From Agaribacillus aureus (GTDB lineage: Bacteria > Bacteroidota > Bacteroidia > Cytophagales > Cyclobacteriaceae): 64,000 nt of DNA. The notes below the pieces were generated by a model, which was given only the letters and a program-made list of their open reading frames with translations, made no database searches and was not told the DNA's origin. Location: the NCBI GenBank assembly GCA_030442055.1, contig JAUJEB010000007.1, forward strand, positions 541,001 to 605,000, in the 5' to 3' direction. The stretch's first letter is position 1. Every line of letters begins with the position of its first letter. A program made the position numbers and the translations under genes. Below, one piece after another: positions 16,743 through 26,400 of the stretch.

Positions 16743-17802
16743 CATGAACTTAAGTTTTCATACTAATCACCGTCTGCTGGTATCGCTGATATTTGGAGGT
16801 TTTGGGCTTCTAAGCTTGGGAATCGCCGTTTTGCCAGCATATAATGTGCAGGAAAATAATCGGCTTTTGCCAAGGCAATCACCGCTGACAGCCGCAGAGC
16901 AGAGGGGAAAGGATGTTTACATTGCGGAAGGCTGTGTCGGTTGTCATACACAACAGGTCAGGACTATTGCCATGGATAAAACCTGGGGTGAAAGGCCCGG
17001 CATTCCGGCGGATTATGCCACCAATACCAGGCCTGATCTGTGGAGGCAAACAGCCTCTATACTTGGAACAGAACGTACGGGGCCGGACCTTACCAATATT
17101 GGTCAAAGGCAGCCAAGCATAGATTGGCACCTGTTGCACCTGTTTAACCCTAGAATGGTGGTGGCCGAATCGATCATGCCCGCTTATCCCTGGCTTTTTG
17201 AAGAAAAAGAAAACCCCGGGAAGCATGACAGGGTTGTCAAACTACCACCGGAACAACAAAAGCATATAACCGGACAATTGGTTACTACCCGTAAAGCAGA
17301 AGATCTGGTAGCTTACTTACGCTCTTTGAAGCAACCAGATTTACCAGTAGGTATTAAAATCAACTTTATAGATTTTCCCAAAAGCAAGGATAAGGGCCGC
17401 GAGTTGCAGACGGTAGAAGGGAAAGTCGGTGATAGTAAAGCAGCCGGCGGAGACAAAGATTTCGATGGCGCGGCTCTGATCGCCAAAGGAGAGGTGTTGT
17501 TTCAGGCAAGATGCGCGGCCTGTCATCAGGGAAACGGAGAAGGACTGGCCGGCGCATTTCCCCCTTTGAAAGGAAGTGAGATTGTAAACAGCGAGGATCC
17601 ATCAAAGATGATCGATATCATTTTAAATGGATATGATGAAAATGAAGCTTACGGGGCTATGCCTGGATTTGCCGGTCAGTTGAGTGATGAAGAAATCGCC
17701 AGTATCGCTTCCTATGAAAGAAATAGCTGGGGCAATAGCGCTCCCGTCGTAGAACCGGCGACGGTAAAGGCCATCCGAGAAATGATAAAACCACCATTAT
17801 GA
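16732..17802 (+). CDS. CcoO-like monoheme cytochrome c fused to a second cytochrome c domain
   Basis: A membrane-anchored electron-transfer subunit. Residue numbers count from an upstream TTG at 16726. There is one N-terminal transmembrane helix (~18-40). The CcoO domain has heme motif CVGCH at 70-74 within AEGCVGCHTQQVR and the distal ligand segment IMPAYPW (Met151). After a Gly/Lys-rich linker (~215-245) comes a second c-type domain with CAACH (263-267) and AMPGF as the likely Met ligand. Canonical CcoO ends after the first domain and CcoP carries two hemes, so this is a CcoO plus half-CcoP fusion. ATG at 16732 overlaps CcoN by 11 bases; ATG at 16744 is an alternative. Confidence 0.85.
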   Translation: MSSNMNLSFHTNHRLLVSLIFGGFGLLSLGIAVLPAYNVQENNRLLPRQSPLTAAEQRGKDVYIAEGCVGCHTQQVRTIAMDKTWGERPGIPADYATNTRPDLWRQTASILGTERTGPDLTNIGQRQPSIDWHLLHLFNPRMVVAESIMPAYPWLFEEKENPGKHDRVVKLPPEQQKHITGQLVTTRKAEDLVAYLRSLKQPDLPVGIKINFIDFPKSKDKGRELQTVEGKVGDSKAAGGDKDFDGAALIAKGEVLFQARCAACHQGNGEGLAGAFPPLKGSEIVNSEDPSKMIDIILNGYDENEAYGAMPGFAGQLSDEEIASIASYERNSWGNSAPVVEPATVKAIREMIKPPL

Positions 17803-18119
17803 TAAAATCCGGGTTTTATAAAAAAAAGATGTTTATCCTCCCCGCCCTGTTTTTGGTAGGTTTGGCTGGGTTTGTGTCAGCCATGGCCAGGCAGGATTTT
17901 AGCCGTTTTGTGGAAATTACCCTGTGCATTACTTACCCACAGGAATTGCTGACCACAGATCTCGGTTCAAATATGCCCGGGAGTAAATTAGATTTCGTAC
18001 TGATCTATCTTTCCATTGTAATCGTGGGATACACCTTGTTTCGCGGGTTGCAGTGTTTGATTAAGCCGGGAGAAGAAACCGGTGACCATATTAAACGTAA
18101 AATCCTAAATTCAAAATAA
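17799..18119 (+). CDS. small membrane protein of the cbb3-like operon, unknown
   Basis: A 106-residue protein with two predicted transmembrane segments (FILPALFLVGLAGFVSAMA at ~12-30 and FVLIYLSIVIVGYTLFRGL at ~67-85). It overlaps the CcoO-like gene by 4 bases and is followed after one base by the next gene, so it belongs to the operon. Size and topology fit an accessory subunit or assembly factor, but it does not resemble CcoQ, CcoS or CcoH. No family recognised. Confidence 0.7.
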   Translation: MIKSGFYKKKMFILPALFLVGLAGFVSAMARQDFSRFVEITLCITYPQELLTTDLGSNMPGSKLDFVLIYLSIVIVGYTLFRGLQCLIKPGEETGDHIKRKILNSK

Positions 18120-18120
18120 C

Positions 18121-18531
18121 ATGGACAAAGCCGACAAAAAGATCCGGATTTTCCTTGACGATGATTCAATTCCATTTGCAGAATACACCCCGCCCGTCAA
18201 ATTCCAGCTTGACACCACCAAGATGCAGGATGGCGACCATACCCTGACTATTGTAGCCAGGTCTACCGATGGCAGAGAGGGAATTAAAAAAGTAGATTTT
18301 GTGGTAAGAAACGGCCCAGAGATTAATGTCAGTGGCATTAAAAACAATGACGTGGTGGATGACAAAGTAAATATAGTTGTCAATGCCTATGGCAGTGAAA
18401 CCAGGGAGATCTTTGTGGTAGACGGTTCGGAAAACCCCAACGCTATTCCAAATTGGTTATGGGTTGTTATGTTAGGCTTTATTGCCTGGGGAGCTTTTTA
18501 CCTGATCTCATACCTGAATGCGCCAAATTAA
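18121..18531 (+). CDS. small protein with Ig-like strands and a CcoP-N-terminal-like membrane anchor
   Basis: The first ~95 residues form an Ig-like or fibronectin-like beta domain (TPPVKFQLDTTKMQDGDHTLTIVA, then VNIVVNAYGSETREIFVVDG). The C-terminus has one helix preceded by GSENPNAIPNWLWVVMLGF, which resembles the ENPxPxWW...Y segment that starts CcoP (FixP N-terminal domain). With the CcoO–cytochrome c fusion upstream, this looks like CcoP split in two: its membrane anchor here, its heme domain there. It is the last gene of the operon, one base after the preceding stop. Recognition is by eye only. Confidence 0.6.
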   Translation: MDKADKKIRIFLDDDSIPFAEYTPPVKFQLDTTKMQDGDHTLTIVARSTDGREGIKKVDFVVRNGPEINVSGIKNNDVVDDKVNIVVNAYGSETREIFVVDGSENPNAIPNWLWVVMLGFIAWGAFYLISYLNAPN

Positions 18532-18619
18532 ACGCTTTAAATATTGAATAATCAAAATAGCCGATTCACTTTCATCCACGGTAAACACAGGCGACGACGG
18601 CGATTTCTCCCGGCATCTG

Positions 18620-19348
18620 CTAGCCGGGATAGACTTTTTGGAACAAGGATTTAGCCATTGGATGCAAAACATTATTTTCAAGGTGCATATGCTGATGAAG
18701 ATCCTTCACAAACGTTTCCAGCTTTTTAAAAGTAACGGTGTAGCTGGTGCACGCATCAGCAGGTGGAGAAAAATTATTGGTCAATTTACGAATTGATTCC
18801 AATGCTTTCCCGGTATGCTCGTGTTCATCAGTAACATCTCCCCAGATTTCCTCAAAAGACCCGTAACGCGGTGGAATTACGGATTCGGTTCCCGCAGCTG
18901 CTTTTTCCAGGTACTTTATAAATGGAAATACCTGCAATTCCTCCCGCTTAAGATGTTTTGTCAATTCACCTTTTTCCTTTTGAAACAATGACTTTAACGT
19001 ATGCAATTCAGGATGATTCCCACCATGTACCAACCAGATTTTTTCCAGGAGATGGTCAATTTCGTCCATTGCCAGGTTGGTGTACTCATGGTGTTTTTGA
19101 ACAATGTAATCGATCAGCGCCGAAGGTGGCAGAAATCGTAAATACACTGTGTCGGCAGCTGGCTCCTGTTTTACGGCCTGTATTTCTTCCAATATGGTGT
19201 TGGTGGCAACGCCAGCGGTCTTGCAGGCAGTCTCCAGCTGTTGACCTCCGTTGCAGCAGTAGTCAATACCATATTTTTCAAAGATTCTCAAAGTATTTGG
19301 ATGATCTGTGGCAATTTTTGCCACTGTCGAATTCCGGTCAATTTCCAT
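18620..19348 (-). CDS. ric: di-iron iron–sulfur cluster repair protein (RIC/ScdA/YtfE)
   Basis: The N-terminal ScdA domain carries the conserved pair Cys31-Cys32 in YGIDYCCNGG. A hemerythrin-like four-helix domain follows with the histidine/glutamate set for two irons (YIVQKHHEYTNLAM, HGGNHPELHTLK, EHEHTGKAL, LHQHMHLENNVLHP). RIC proteins repair Fe-S clusters after nitric oxide or peroxide damage and are classic NO-induced genes. It is transcribed convergently to the globin–cbb3 operon. A Crp/Fnr-type palindrome lies ~100 bases upstream, matching the one before the globin. Length 242 is normal. Confidence 0.92.
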   Translation of the reverse strand: MEIDRNSTVAKIATDHPNTLRIFEKYGIDYCCNGGQQLETACKTAGVATNTILEEIQAVKQEPAADTVYLRFLPPSALIDYIVQKHHEYTNLAMDEIDHLLEKIWLVHGGNHPELHTLKSLFQKEKGELTKHLKREELQVFPFIKYLEKAAAGTESVIPPRYGSFEEIWGDVTDEHEHTGKALESIRKLTNNFSPPADACTSYTVTFKKLETFVKDLHQHMHLENNVLHPMAKSLFQKVYPG

Positions 19349-19444
19349 TTCTTTGTTGTTTATGTGATAAAAAATTTTGATTAAAAAACAGCAGTCTTAT
19401 GCTTATCTTTATTTCGAATTTAAAGTAAGATAGGTCCAGGTGAT

Positions 19445-19460
19445 TATGACCCGGATCATA
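19445..19460. promoter_or_regulatory. Crp/Fnr-type palindrome between ric and the Crp/Fnr gene
   Basis: TATGACCCGGATCATA has arms TATGA/TCATA with a six-base centre and matches the reversed site at 14437-14452 at 14 of 16 positions. It is ~97 bases upstream of the ric start and ~185 bases before the regulator gene at 19645, so it could serve either. Together the two sites suggest a small regulon controlled by the neighbouring Crp/Fnr protein. Confidence 0.6.
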
Positions 19461-19644
19461 TTGGAGGTAAAAACTTGATGATTGTATTAGGAAGACCTGT
19501 TTGAAGATCGTCAATGTGAATAACCCAGCATGGGAGCAGGCCAGGCCCGATGTCATGAACTGACCGAATATAATCATAAGCCGTCGAATTCCGGGCATAA
19601 AGTGATGATGGCAGGTTTGTGAGGACGATTAATCTACGTAATAA

Positions 19645-20247
19645 ATGATACCTATTGACACATTAAAATCCTATGGCGCTCATTTATTTTCATTGCCAAA
19701 AGGAACTTTCCTTTTTAAAGAAGGGAACAAACCGGTGTTTTACTACCAGGTGCATCATGGAAAGATAAAAATGGCCAATCACAGCAAAGAGGGAAAAGAA
19801 TTTGTGCAAGGCTTTTTTTCAAGTGGAGAAAGTTTTGGGGAGCCCCCTTTATTTGGAACCTTCAATTACCCTGGCTCGGCCATTGCCGTGGAAGACTCAA
19901 AAATATGGCGTTTAGAGAAAAACATTTTTTTAGAATTACTGAAAAACGATTTTGAGCTACACTATGCATTCACACAGATCCTTGCCAAGCGTTTGTTCTA
20001 TAAAGCAATGCAGCTAAGAGAGATTTCCAGTCACGACCCCGAGCACCGGATTATTACGCTGATCGATTATCTGCGCATTCAGGAAAATAATGTCAATACC
20101 AGGTTTCGGGTAAAATTAACCCGCCAACAAATTGCAGACCTTACAGGCTTACGGGTAGAAACAGTTATCAGATCTGTGAAAAAACTGGAATCCAAAGGCA
20201 AAGTTGCTATAGAAAATGGAATAGTCTTCCGATTATTCAGCCAATAA
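19645..20247 (+). CDS. Crp/Fnr-family transcription regulator
   Basis: A 200-residue protein with a cyclic-nucleotide-binding-type beta roll (FSLPKGTFLFKEGNKPVFYYQVHHGKIKMAN, ~15-110), a long dimer helix and a C-terminal winged helix (TRQQIADLTGLRVETVIRSVKKLE). It has no cysteine cluster, so it is not an Fe-S oxygen sensor of the FNR type; a heme-based (DNR-like) or other ligand is possible. The next gene begins 121 bases downstream. Its location between ric and a transporter, and the matched palindromes at 14437 and 19445, suggest it is an NO or respiration regulator. Confidence 0.88.
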   Translation: MIPIDTLKSYGAHLFSLPKGTFLFKEGNKPVFYYQVHHGKIKMANHSKEGKEFVQGFFSSGESFGEPPLFGTFNYPGSAIAVEDSKIWRLEKNIFLELLKNDFELHYAFTQILAKRLFYKAMQLREISSHDPEHRIITLIDYLRIQENNVNTRFRVKLTRQQIADLTGLRVETVIRSVKKLESKGKVAIENGIVFRLFSQ

Positions 20248-20368
20248 TGTGATTAACGTAGCGATTTCTTTTAAAAAACCATATTTTATTGTTGATTCAA
20301 CATTTGAAGGATAAGATCACTGGATCTTTTGAGTGGGGAAACCATTATTTTTACAAAATCTCACCTGA

Positions 20369-21940
20369 ATGTTAAAACTGCTTTCGTTTTTAGCTTTTAC
20401 CGGATTTGTAGCCGGTTATGCCTGGTATAAACTTCGAAAGGAACGCCTGGATTCGTCCGATGGCTTTTTCCTTGGCGGAAGAAGCCTTACCGGGATTGTC
20501 ATTGCCGGCTCCATGTTGCTCACTAATATTTCCACGGAACACCTGGTAGGCATGAATGGCTCCTCTTACAAGAATGGCTTCATTATCATTGCCTGGGAGG
20601 TGACTTCCGCCCTGGCTTTGGTAGTTTGTGCTGTTTATTTTGTGCCCCGGTATCTGAAGATGGGTCTTACGACCATTCCACAGTACCTGGAATACCGGTT
20701 TGATGGCATGACACGAACGCTGGTCGCCCTGTTTTTGATCATTTCGTTTGTGGTGACGCTTTTGCCCATCGTTTTGTTTACCGGTGCCATTAATATGGAA
20801 AGTATCTTTGAGATATCGGCTGTCATGGATATCAGCAAAGGAGAGGGGTTGTGGTTGACAGTGGTGGTGATTGGTATCATTGGCTCGATATATGCTATTT
20901 TCGGTGGATTAAAAGCAGTGGCTTATTCAGATACCATCAATGGCTATGGCTTGCTGATCGGAGGCCTGCTGGTGCCGGCTTTTGCACTGCTGGATATCGG
21001 AGACAATAACATGTGGAAAGGCCTGGTGAAAGTATATGAGCATAGTCCGGAAAAATTTAGTGTAATAGGGGCGCCCGGGTCGGTATTGCCATTTGAAGTG
21101 CTTTTTACCGGTCTAATCATCAACCAGCTCTATTTTTGGTGTATGAATCAGGCCATCATTCAAAGGGCTCTGGGGGCCGTTAATTTAAAAGAGGCGCAAA
21201 AAGGGCTGCTGCTAACCGGCGTTTTTAAAATTCTGATGCCGCTCATTATTATTTTACCGGGCGTTATCGGGTTCTATTACTTTCAGGATACCTTTTATGA
21301 TTCTCAGGATACCGTATATCCGGAGCTTGTAAAAAGAGTACTGCCGGTTGGTCTTATTGGTTTTTTTGCCGCGGTGGTCATGGGAGCAGTGCTCAGCACC
21401 TTTAACAGTGTACTGAATAGTGCAGCCACCCTTTTTAGTGTTGGAATTTACAAAAGACATATTAATGAAAAGGCCAGTGAAAAAAGACTTGTAACCATCG
21501 GCAGATTGACCTCTACCATCCTGGCTGTGGCGGCAATTCTGGCTGCACCTATGGTAGCTAGCGCGCCGGACGGCTTGTATCAATTGTTACAGCAGCTCAA
21601 CGGCATATTTTTTATTCCTATTGCCTCTATTCTGTTGGCAGGTTTTTTTCTAAAAAATATCTCAGCCACAGGTGCCAAAGCAGCACTATTCGTAGGGCTG
21701 GCTTTTTATATTACCGTCACCTTTATTCTTCAAGTGGATTTACATTTTGTCCATGTCTGGGGGATCGAGTTTTTATTGAATATGGTGGTAATGTACGTGG
21801 TGTCTTACTTTTATCCAAACAAAAACTTTTACCAGCCGGTTGATGCCGGAGAGGTGGAACTAACCCCCTGGCGGTATACCAAGCCTTTGGCCTTAGGATT
21901 GTCCATAGTTACATTGTTAATTTATATTTTAATGAGTTAA
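20369..21940 (+). CDS. sodium:solute symporter (SSS/SLC5 family)
   Basis: A 523-residue membrane protein with ~13-14 hydrophobic segments. It begins with one helix followed by SSDGFFLGGRSLTGIVIAGSMLLTNISTEHLVGMNGSSY, the sodium-site region of SSS transporters. Later come GGLKAVAYSDTINGYGLLIGG and MGAVLSTFNSVLNSAATLFSVGIY, also diagnostic. The overall layout resembles YidK/SglT-like members, which move sugars or related solutes, but the substrate cannot be deduced. It lies 121 bases downstream of the Crp/Fnr gene in the same direction and could be co-transcribed or separately controlled. Confidence 0.9.
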   Translation: MLKLLSFLAFTGFVAGYAWYKLRKERLDSSDGFFLGGRSLTGIVIAGSMLLTNISTEHLVGMNGSSYKNGFIIIAWEVTSALALVVCAVYFVPRYLKMGLTTIPQYLEYRFDGMTRTLVALFLIISFVVTLLPIVLFTGAINMESIFEISAVMDISKGEGLWLTVVVIGIIGSIYAIFGGLKAVAYSDTINGYGLLIGGLLVPAFALLDIGDNNMWKGLVKVYEHSPEKFSVIGAPGSVLPFEVLFTGLIINQLYFWCMNQAIIQRALGAVNLKEAQKGLLLTGVFKILMPLIIILPGVIGFYYFQDTFYDSQDTVYPELVKRVLPVGLIGFFAAVVMGAVLSTFNSVLNSAATLFSVGIYKRHINEKASEKRLVTIGRLTSTILAVAAILAAPMVASAPDGLYQLLQQLNGIFFIPIASILLAGFFLKNISATGAKAALFVGLAFYITVTFILQVDLHFVHVWGIEFLLNMVVMYVVSYFYPNKNFYQPVDAGEVELTPWRYTKPLALGLSIVTLLIYILMS

Positions 21941-21973
21941 AAGGATAGTTGAGATAACCAATTACTAAAAATA

Positions 21974-23233
21974 CTACCTCAAAACGAGCTTTCGATTAAC
22001 CACCAGGCTTTCTGAGCGTAGTTGTAGAAAAAGCACTTTTTCAGCGGTGAAAGGCATTTTTAAAGTAATCCGCTTTGATATTTTATCATAATGGTTGGTA
22101 AATATCTTTTTACCCAGACTGGTATAACAGCTTATACTTACCTTGTTTAATACCTGATTCTCTCCAAAGTCTATATTGAGATGGTCCGCAACCGGGTTGG
22201 GAAAGACTTTGATGGCGCTGGCAACAACATCTGGAATACCGGTTACAGGGGCTTCCAGGCCGGGAGAGGTAGTTAGCGATTTTCTCCTCGGACTATTTTC
22301 CAGCACTGTATGCATTCTTGAAATCTGATCTTTTGTAAAAATATTCATACATCCATCGGGTGTGTAGTTCATATAATTTTCTATCATAGCCGGCCGGCCG
22401 TCGCATGCCAGGGGAGGGGTTGCAGGGCATACGGAATGACTTTTATTCTGAGGTGGGGTATCTTCACAATAGTCATCTTTATCACAACCTGTTGCTCCCC
22501 AAATGTGTAGCAAACCCAAAAAATGACCGATTTCGTGCGTGAGGGTTCTTCCGCGATTATAATTTGAATCAATATCCGATGGACCAAAGTAGGGAGCATT
22601 GATGAGTATACCGTCGACAGGGTCAGATACTTCAAACCTGTCGCCCCCCGGTAAATCAGTAACCGGACCGGTTGCCATTCCCAGCAGGGTTTCTGCCGGC
22701 CAGTCCGGAAGGGTCCAGACGTTTAAGTACTGTTCCGGATCCCAATAACTATATTGGCCATAGAAATTGAAAGATGAAGGGAATTTCTCAGGGTTTTCTA
22801 ATTGATTCATATCAATCCGTACGATGCCATCGGTGGCCTTTCCATCGGGGGAGGTCCTGGCTAGTATAAATTCTATTCTAGCATCCCCACCATCAGGATG
22901 CGTATTAAAACCGGGGGTACCTTCTTTTCTCCGGAAATCTTCGTTAAGTATGCGGATCTGGGCCTCTATCTGTTCCTTTGGAAGATTAAAACCTTCACCT
23001 TCGGGTTCTCCAAGATGAAGTACATGAACCACAATTGGGATTTTATAAATATCAGTTGTATTTATCGCCGTTTTAAACGTCCGGGTTTGAAGCCAGTTTT
23101 CAAAATAGTTGGAATTTTCTAAGGTTTTTACCTGGCACCTTTCAGTTTCCCGTTGGTGCTGGGCGCGCACGGACCATGTGCAAACAAGAGACAGGATAAG
23201 AACCGATAAACTAGTGAATTTACATGTTTTCAT
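21974..23233 (-). CDS. secreted M43 (pappalysin-type) zinc metalloprotease with T9SS sorting domain
   Basis: A signal peptide (MKTCKFTSLSVLILSLVCTW, start at 23233) precedes a metzincin protease domain. The zinc site is HEIGHFLGLLHIWG, the extended HExxHxxGxxH motif, with the Met-turn region ENYMNYTPDGCMNIFT. Cysteine pairs (GCDKDDYCEDTPP) are typical of cytophagalysin/pappalysin M43B. The last ~80 residues (VFPNPVADHLNIDFG... ending RKLVLR) are a type A T9SS C-terminal signal, so the protein is exported and probably attached to the cell surface. The frame is open to 23347 but that extension lacks a signal. It is convergent with the sodium symporter. Confidence 0.9.
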   Translation of the reverse strand: MKTCKFTSLSVLILSLVCTWSVRAQHQRETERCQVKTLENSNYFENWLQTRTFKTAINTTDIYKIPIVVHVLHLGEPEGEGFNLPKEQIEAQIRILNEDFRRKEGTPGFNTHPDGGDARIEFILARTSPDGKATDGIVRIDMNQLENPEKFPSSFNFYGQYSYWDPEQYLNVWTLPDWPAETLLGMATGPVTDLPGGDRFEVSDPVDGILINAPYFGPSDIDSNYNRGRTLTHEIGHFLGLLHIWGATGCDKDDYCEDTPPQNKSHSVCPATPPLACDGRPAMIENYMNYTPDGCMNIFTKDQISRMHTVLENSPRRKSLTTSPGLEAPVTGIPDVVASAIKVFPNPVADHLNIDFGENQVLNKVSISCYTSLGKKIFTNHYDKISKRITLKMPFTAEKVLFLQLRSESLVVNRKLVLR

Positions 23234-23414
23234 TTCACGCTGCATTTTGTTAATCAGACAATCATGAAACGAAATAGGTTGGGATGAAGGCTCATTTTTC
23301 AGGTATACTTCAGGTATACAATGATGGCTGCTTGCAACCTTTGTCAAAATACCGCAATTGTTAATAGCCGGTTTTGACGGTATTTGCAGGAAAGAAAACG
23401 GCCCCTATCTAAGC

Positions 23415-26400
23415 TCAATCCCCGAATTTCACCCAATCCAGCATTACCGAACCGCGCTGACCTTGTGTAGCCTTATCAAAAGCGAAATGGATGTCATAAA
23501 TTCCTTCGGTAGGCAGCAACTCAGTTGAAAGTGTTCGCCAGTCTCCGCCGTCAACCGGTTTGATGGTTGCGCGGCCAATTTCTTTACCTTCAATTTTTAC
23601 ACTGATGCCAGATGTTATCGACGATTTTAACCGGAAAGTCAACGTACGGATTTGCGTCAGGTCAAGCTGATGAAATACCAGGTGTCCTCCCTGGGGAGAA
23701 ATTCTGACGTAAGACAAGTCTCCCCCATGGGGTCTTTCTTTCCTGGCTCCTGAAATTTCATCATAATCTTCTGCCTGCCTGGTGGTAGGGTAAAGTACAA
23801 TCGATTTGGTGGCCGTAAGGGCACTGGTGTTCTCGTTGCCCAGATCCCTGTAAGAAACACTGAATACATAAACGCCCTGGTCCTCATTTCTTGCAATGTG
23901 ATCGCCGGTTTCTATGGTGCCGGTCAAGGGTAGGTTGCCGCTATGGCTGCCTCCCTCTTCCGATAAGGAAAGTATATACTTTACCATCTCAGCGGTTTCC
24001 TCCAGCGTGTGCTGTGGGTGAGCGGCCATCAGACTGTGGCCCCAATTTCCGTTCCCTCCTTCGATAATCTTTTTACCCAGGTAATTAATCGCATTTTGGT
24101 CATCGGCATATCTTTTGGCGACGGCAAGATAGGTGGGGCCTATAGATTTTTGATCTTTCGAATGGCATGACCTGCAGTCACTGCCTTCAATCAGATTTTG
24201 GCCTTTGATAAACTTTGAGGGGGCTGAGAACTGTTCGGGTCCCAGCAGGGCCAGATCTTTACCGTGTGGAAGATAATTGAAATGTATCCCTACCTTGTCA
24301 GCCGGAATTTGCCCATCTTCGGTAGTACCATCCTCTTTGTCACGTACAGTGACCTTGTAATCGATCGCCTTGGCACCTTGATAAAAGGAAAGGTTGCCGG
24401 CGAAATCGATGTCGATTACCGGCATCTCATTGCCTACCTCGATTTTTAACGTCGCGGTGGATGATTCTCCTTTGGAATCCTTTACCACCAATTTCGTATT
24501 ATAGCTTCCGGGGTTTTCAAAGGTAAAATCTGCTTCGATCCCCTTTCCGGTTGGGGTGCTTTCGCCAGCGAAAAACCACTCATAGGTCAAAGAGTCCTCA
24601 GGATCGTAGTCGAATGATTGGCGGGCTGAAAAAGCCACCTTCAACGGTGCAGCGCCCACGGTCTTATTGGCGCGGGCGATGGCAACAGGCGCGGTATTAT
24701 CTGCGTTGTATTCGATTTTGGACAGCCTGGCATCATCATTATCAGTGAAATAATTAGCCCCGTATTCAAGGATATACATGGCTCCCTGGGGACCAAATTC
24801 TATATCTATAGGCTTATCGAAGTCTGTTTCGGGCAAAAAAGGTTCTATTTTGACAAGGTCGTGATTTTTATCCATGGTCACTACCTTGATCCAGCTTCTG
24901 GCCCAATCGTATATGAACCATTTCCCATTGTAATAATCCGGGAACCTGACTTTTGATTTCGCATCATAATATTTTGTGTAGAAAATTGGTCCTCCCATGG
25001 CACTTCTTGAACCGGTTCCCAACATCGGGAATTCTTTGGATCTTCCATAAGGGTACCAGATCATCGCTTTTTGTGCAGGAGGAAGTATAGTATCACCAGT
25101 GTTATTGGGCGACGTGTTAACAGGGCGTTCCGGATCCCAGGCAGGTCCCAATTCGCCAGTGGCAAAATCCAATTTGGGGTAGGCCTTGTTATCAGCTTCA
25201 AAATAGGGCCATCCATAGAATCCTGGTTCCCTGGCCTGGTTGAATTCATCATAACTCTGTGGGCCCAGCTTGCTGTCCCTGCCTGAGTCAGGACCTACGT
25301 CTCCCCAGTACACAAAATTTGTAATAGGATCTACCGTAAAGCGAAAAGGATTTCGCAATCCCATCAGGTAAATTTCAGGACGTCCTTTGGAACCATCTTT
25401 AGGGAATAAGTTTCCATCAGGTATAGTATATCCGCCATCTGCTGTCGGTTTTATCCGCAGGATCTTACCCCGCAAATCATGGGTATTGGATGAAGATTTC
25501 TGTGCATCAAACGGGCTTCTGCCAGGTCGCTCGTCATGAGGTGAGTACCCGTCAGATTCTTTGGAACTGGTATTATCTCCTGTCGATAAATAAAGATTAC
25601 CTTCGTCATCAAATACAATGGCCCCTCCCGAATGGCAACAGGTCTCCCTTTGTACAAGGACTTCCAGAACCACTTTTTCGGAAGACCTGATCAATGAATC
25701 ACCAATGAATTTAAACCTGGACAAATTTTGTTTTTGAACCGGGTCTACAGGAGAATAATAGATGTAAATCCAATTATTGTATTCAAACAGCGGATCTTTG
25801 GTGATCCCCAGCATTCCGTCTTCGTAATTGCCCTCCGTAGTCACTTCAAAACGATCCACCAATTTGGTAGACTGGATCTTTGGATCATATAGCTTAATGG
25901 CCCCTTCCCTTTCGATAAACAGCACTTTACCCTCCGGCAATATGGTCATATCCATGGGTTCATTTACCTGATCGTCAAGGACTTTTTTGATAAATCTTCT
26001 CTCTTCCGGCGCGCTAAATGTCCAGGCCTTACTATAATCATAAGTGTTATCTCCAATGGCAAAATCGAGGGCAGGGGATAGCTCACCTTTTAATGCTTCA
26101 ACAGGCGTGGCTGGATCGGTGGTATTGATAAATACAATTCTACCGCCGTCATAGTGCTGTTGATTTTGCCCATCACTTTTATAATCTATAAGGTTTTTGT
26201 CATTAACATTTTGGACGGTTTTGGGAATGTTACTGATCTTAGCCAACCAGGGCCAGTAAAATTGATTGCTTAATTCCGGATTGACAAAGATCAACCCGCC
26301 ACCTGATTGTACATAGCGTTCTACCAGAGCTTGCTGCGGTGTTGGAAACTGTTGGGCCCTGGTATGAAAGAATATGATCGTACTATATCTGGTGATATTA

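Noticed and set aside
18608..18629. TCCCGGC/GCCGGGA hairpin at the 3' end of ric
   Set aside because: No T-run follows on the minus strand and it overlaps the stop codon, so a terminator call is not supported.
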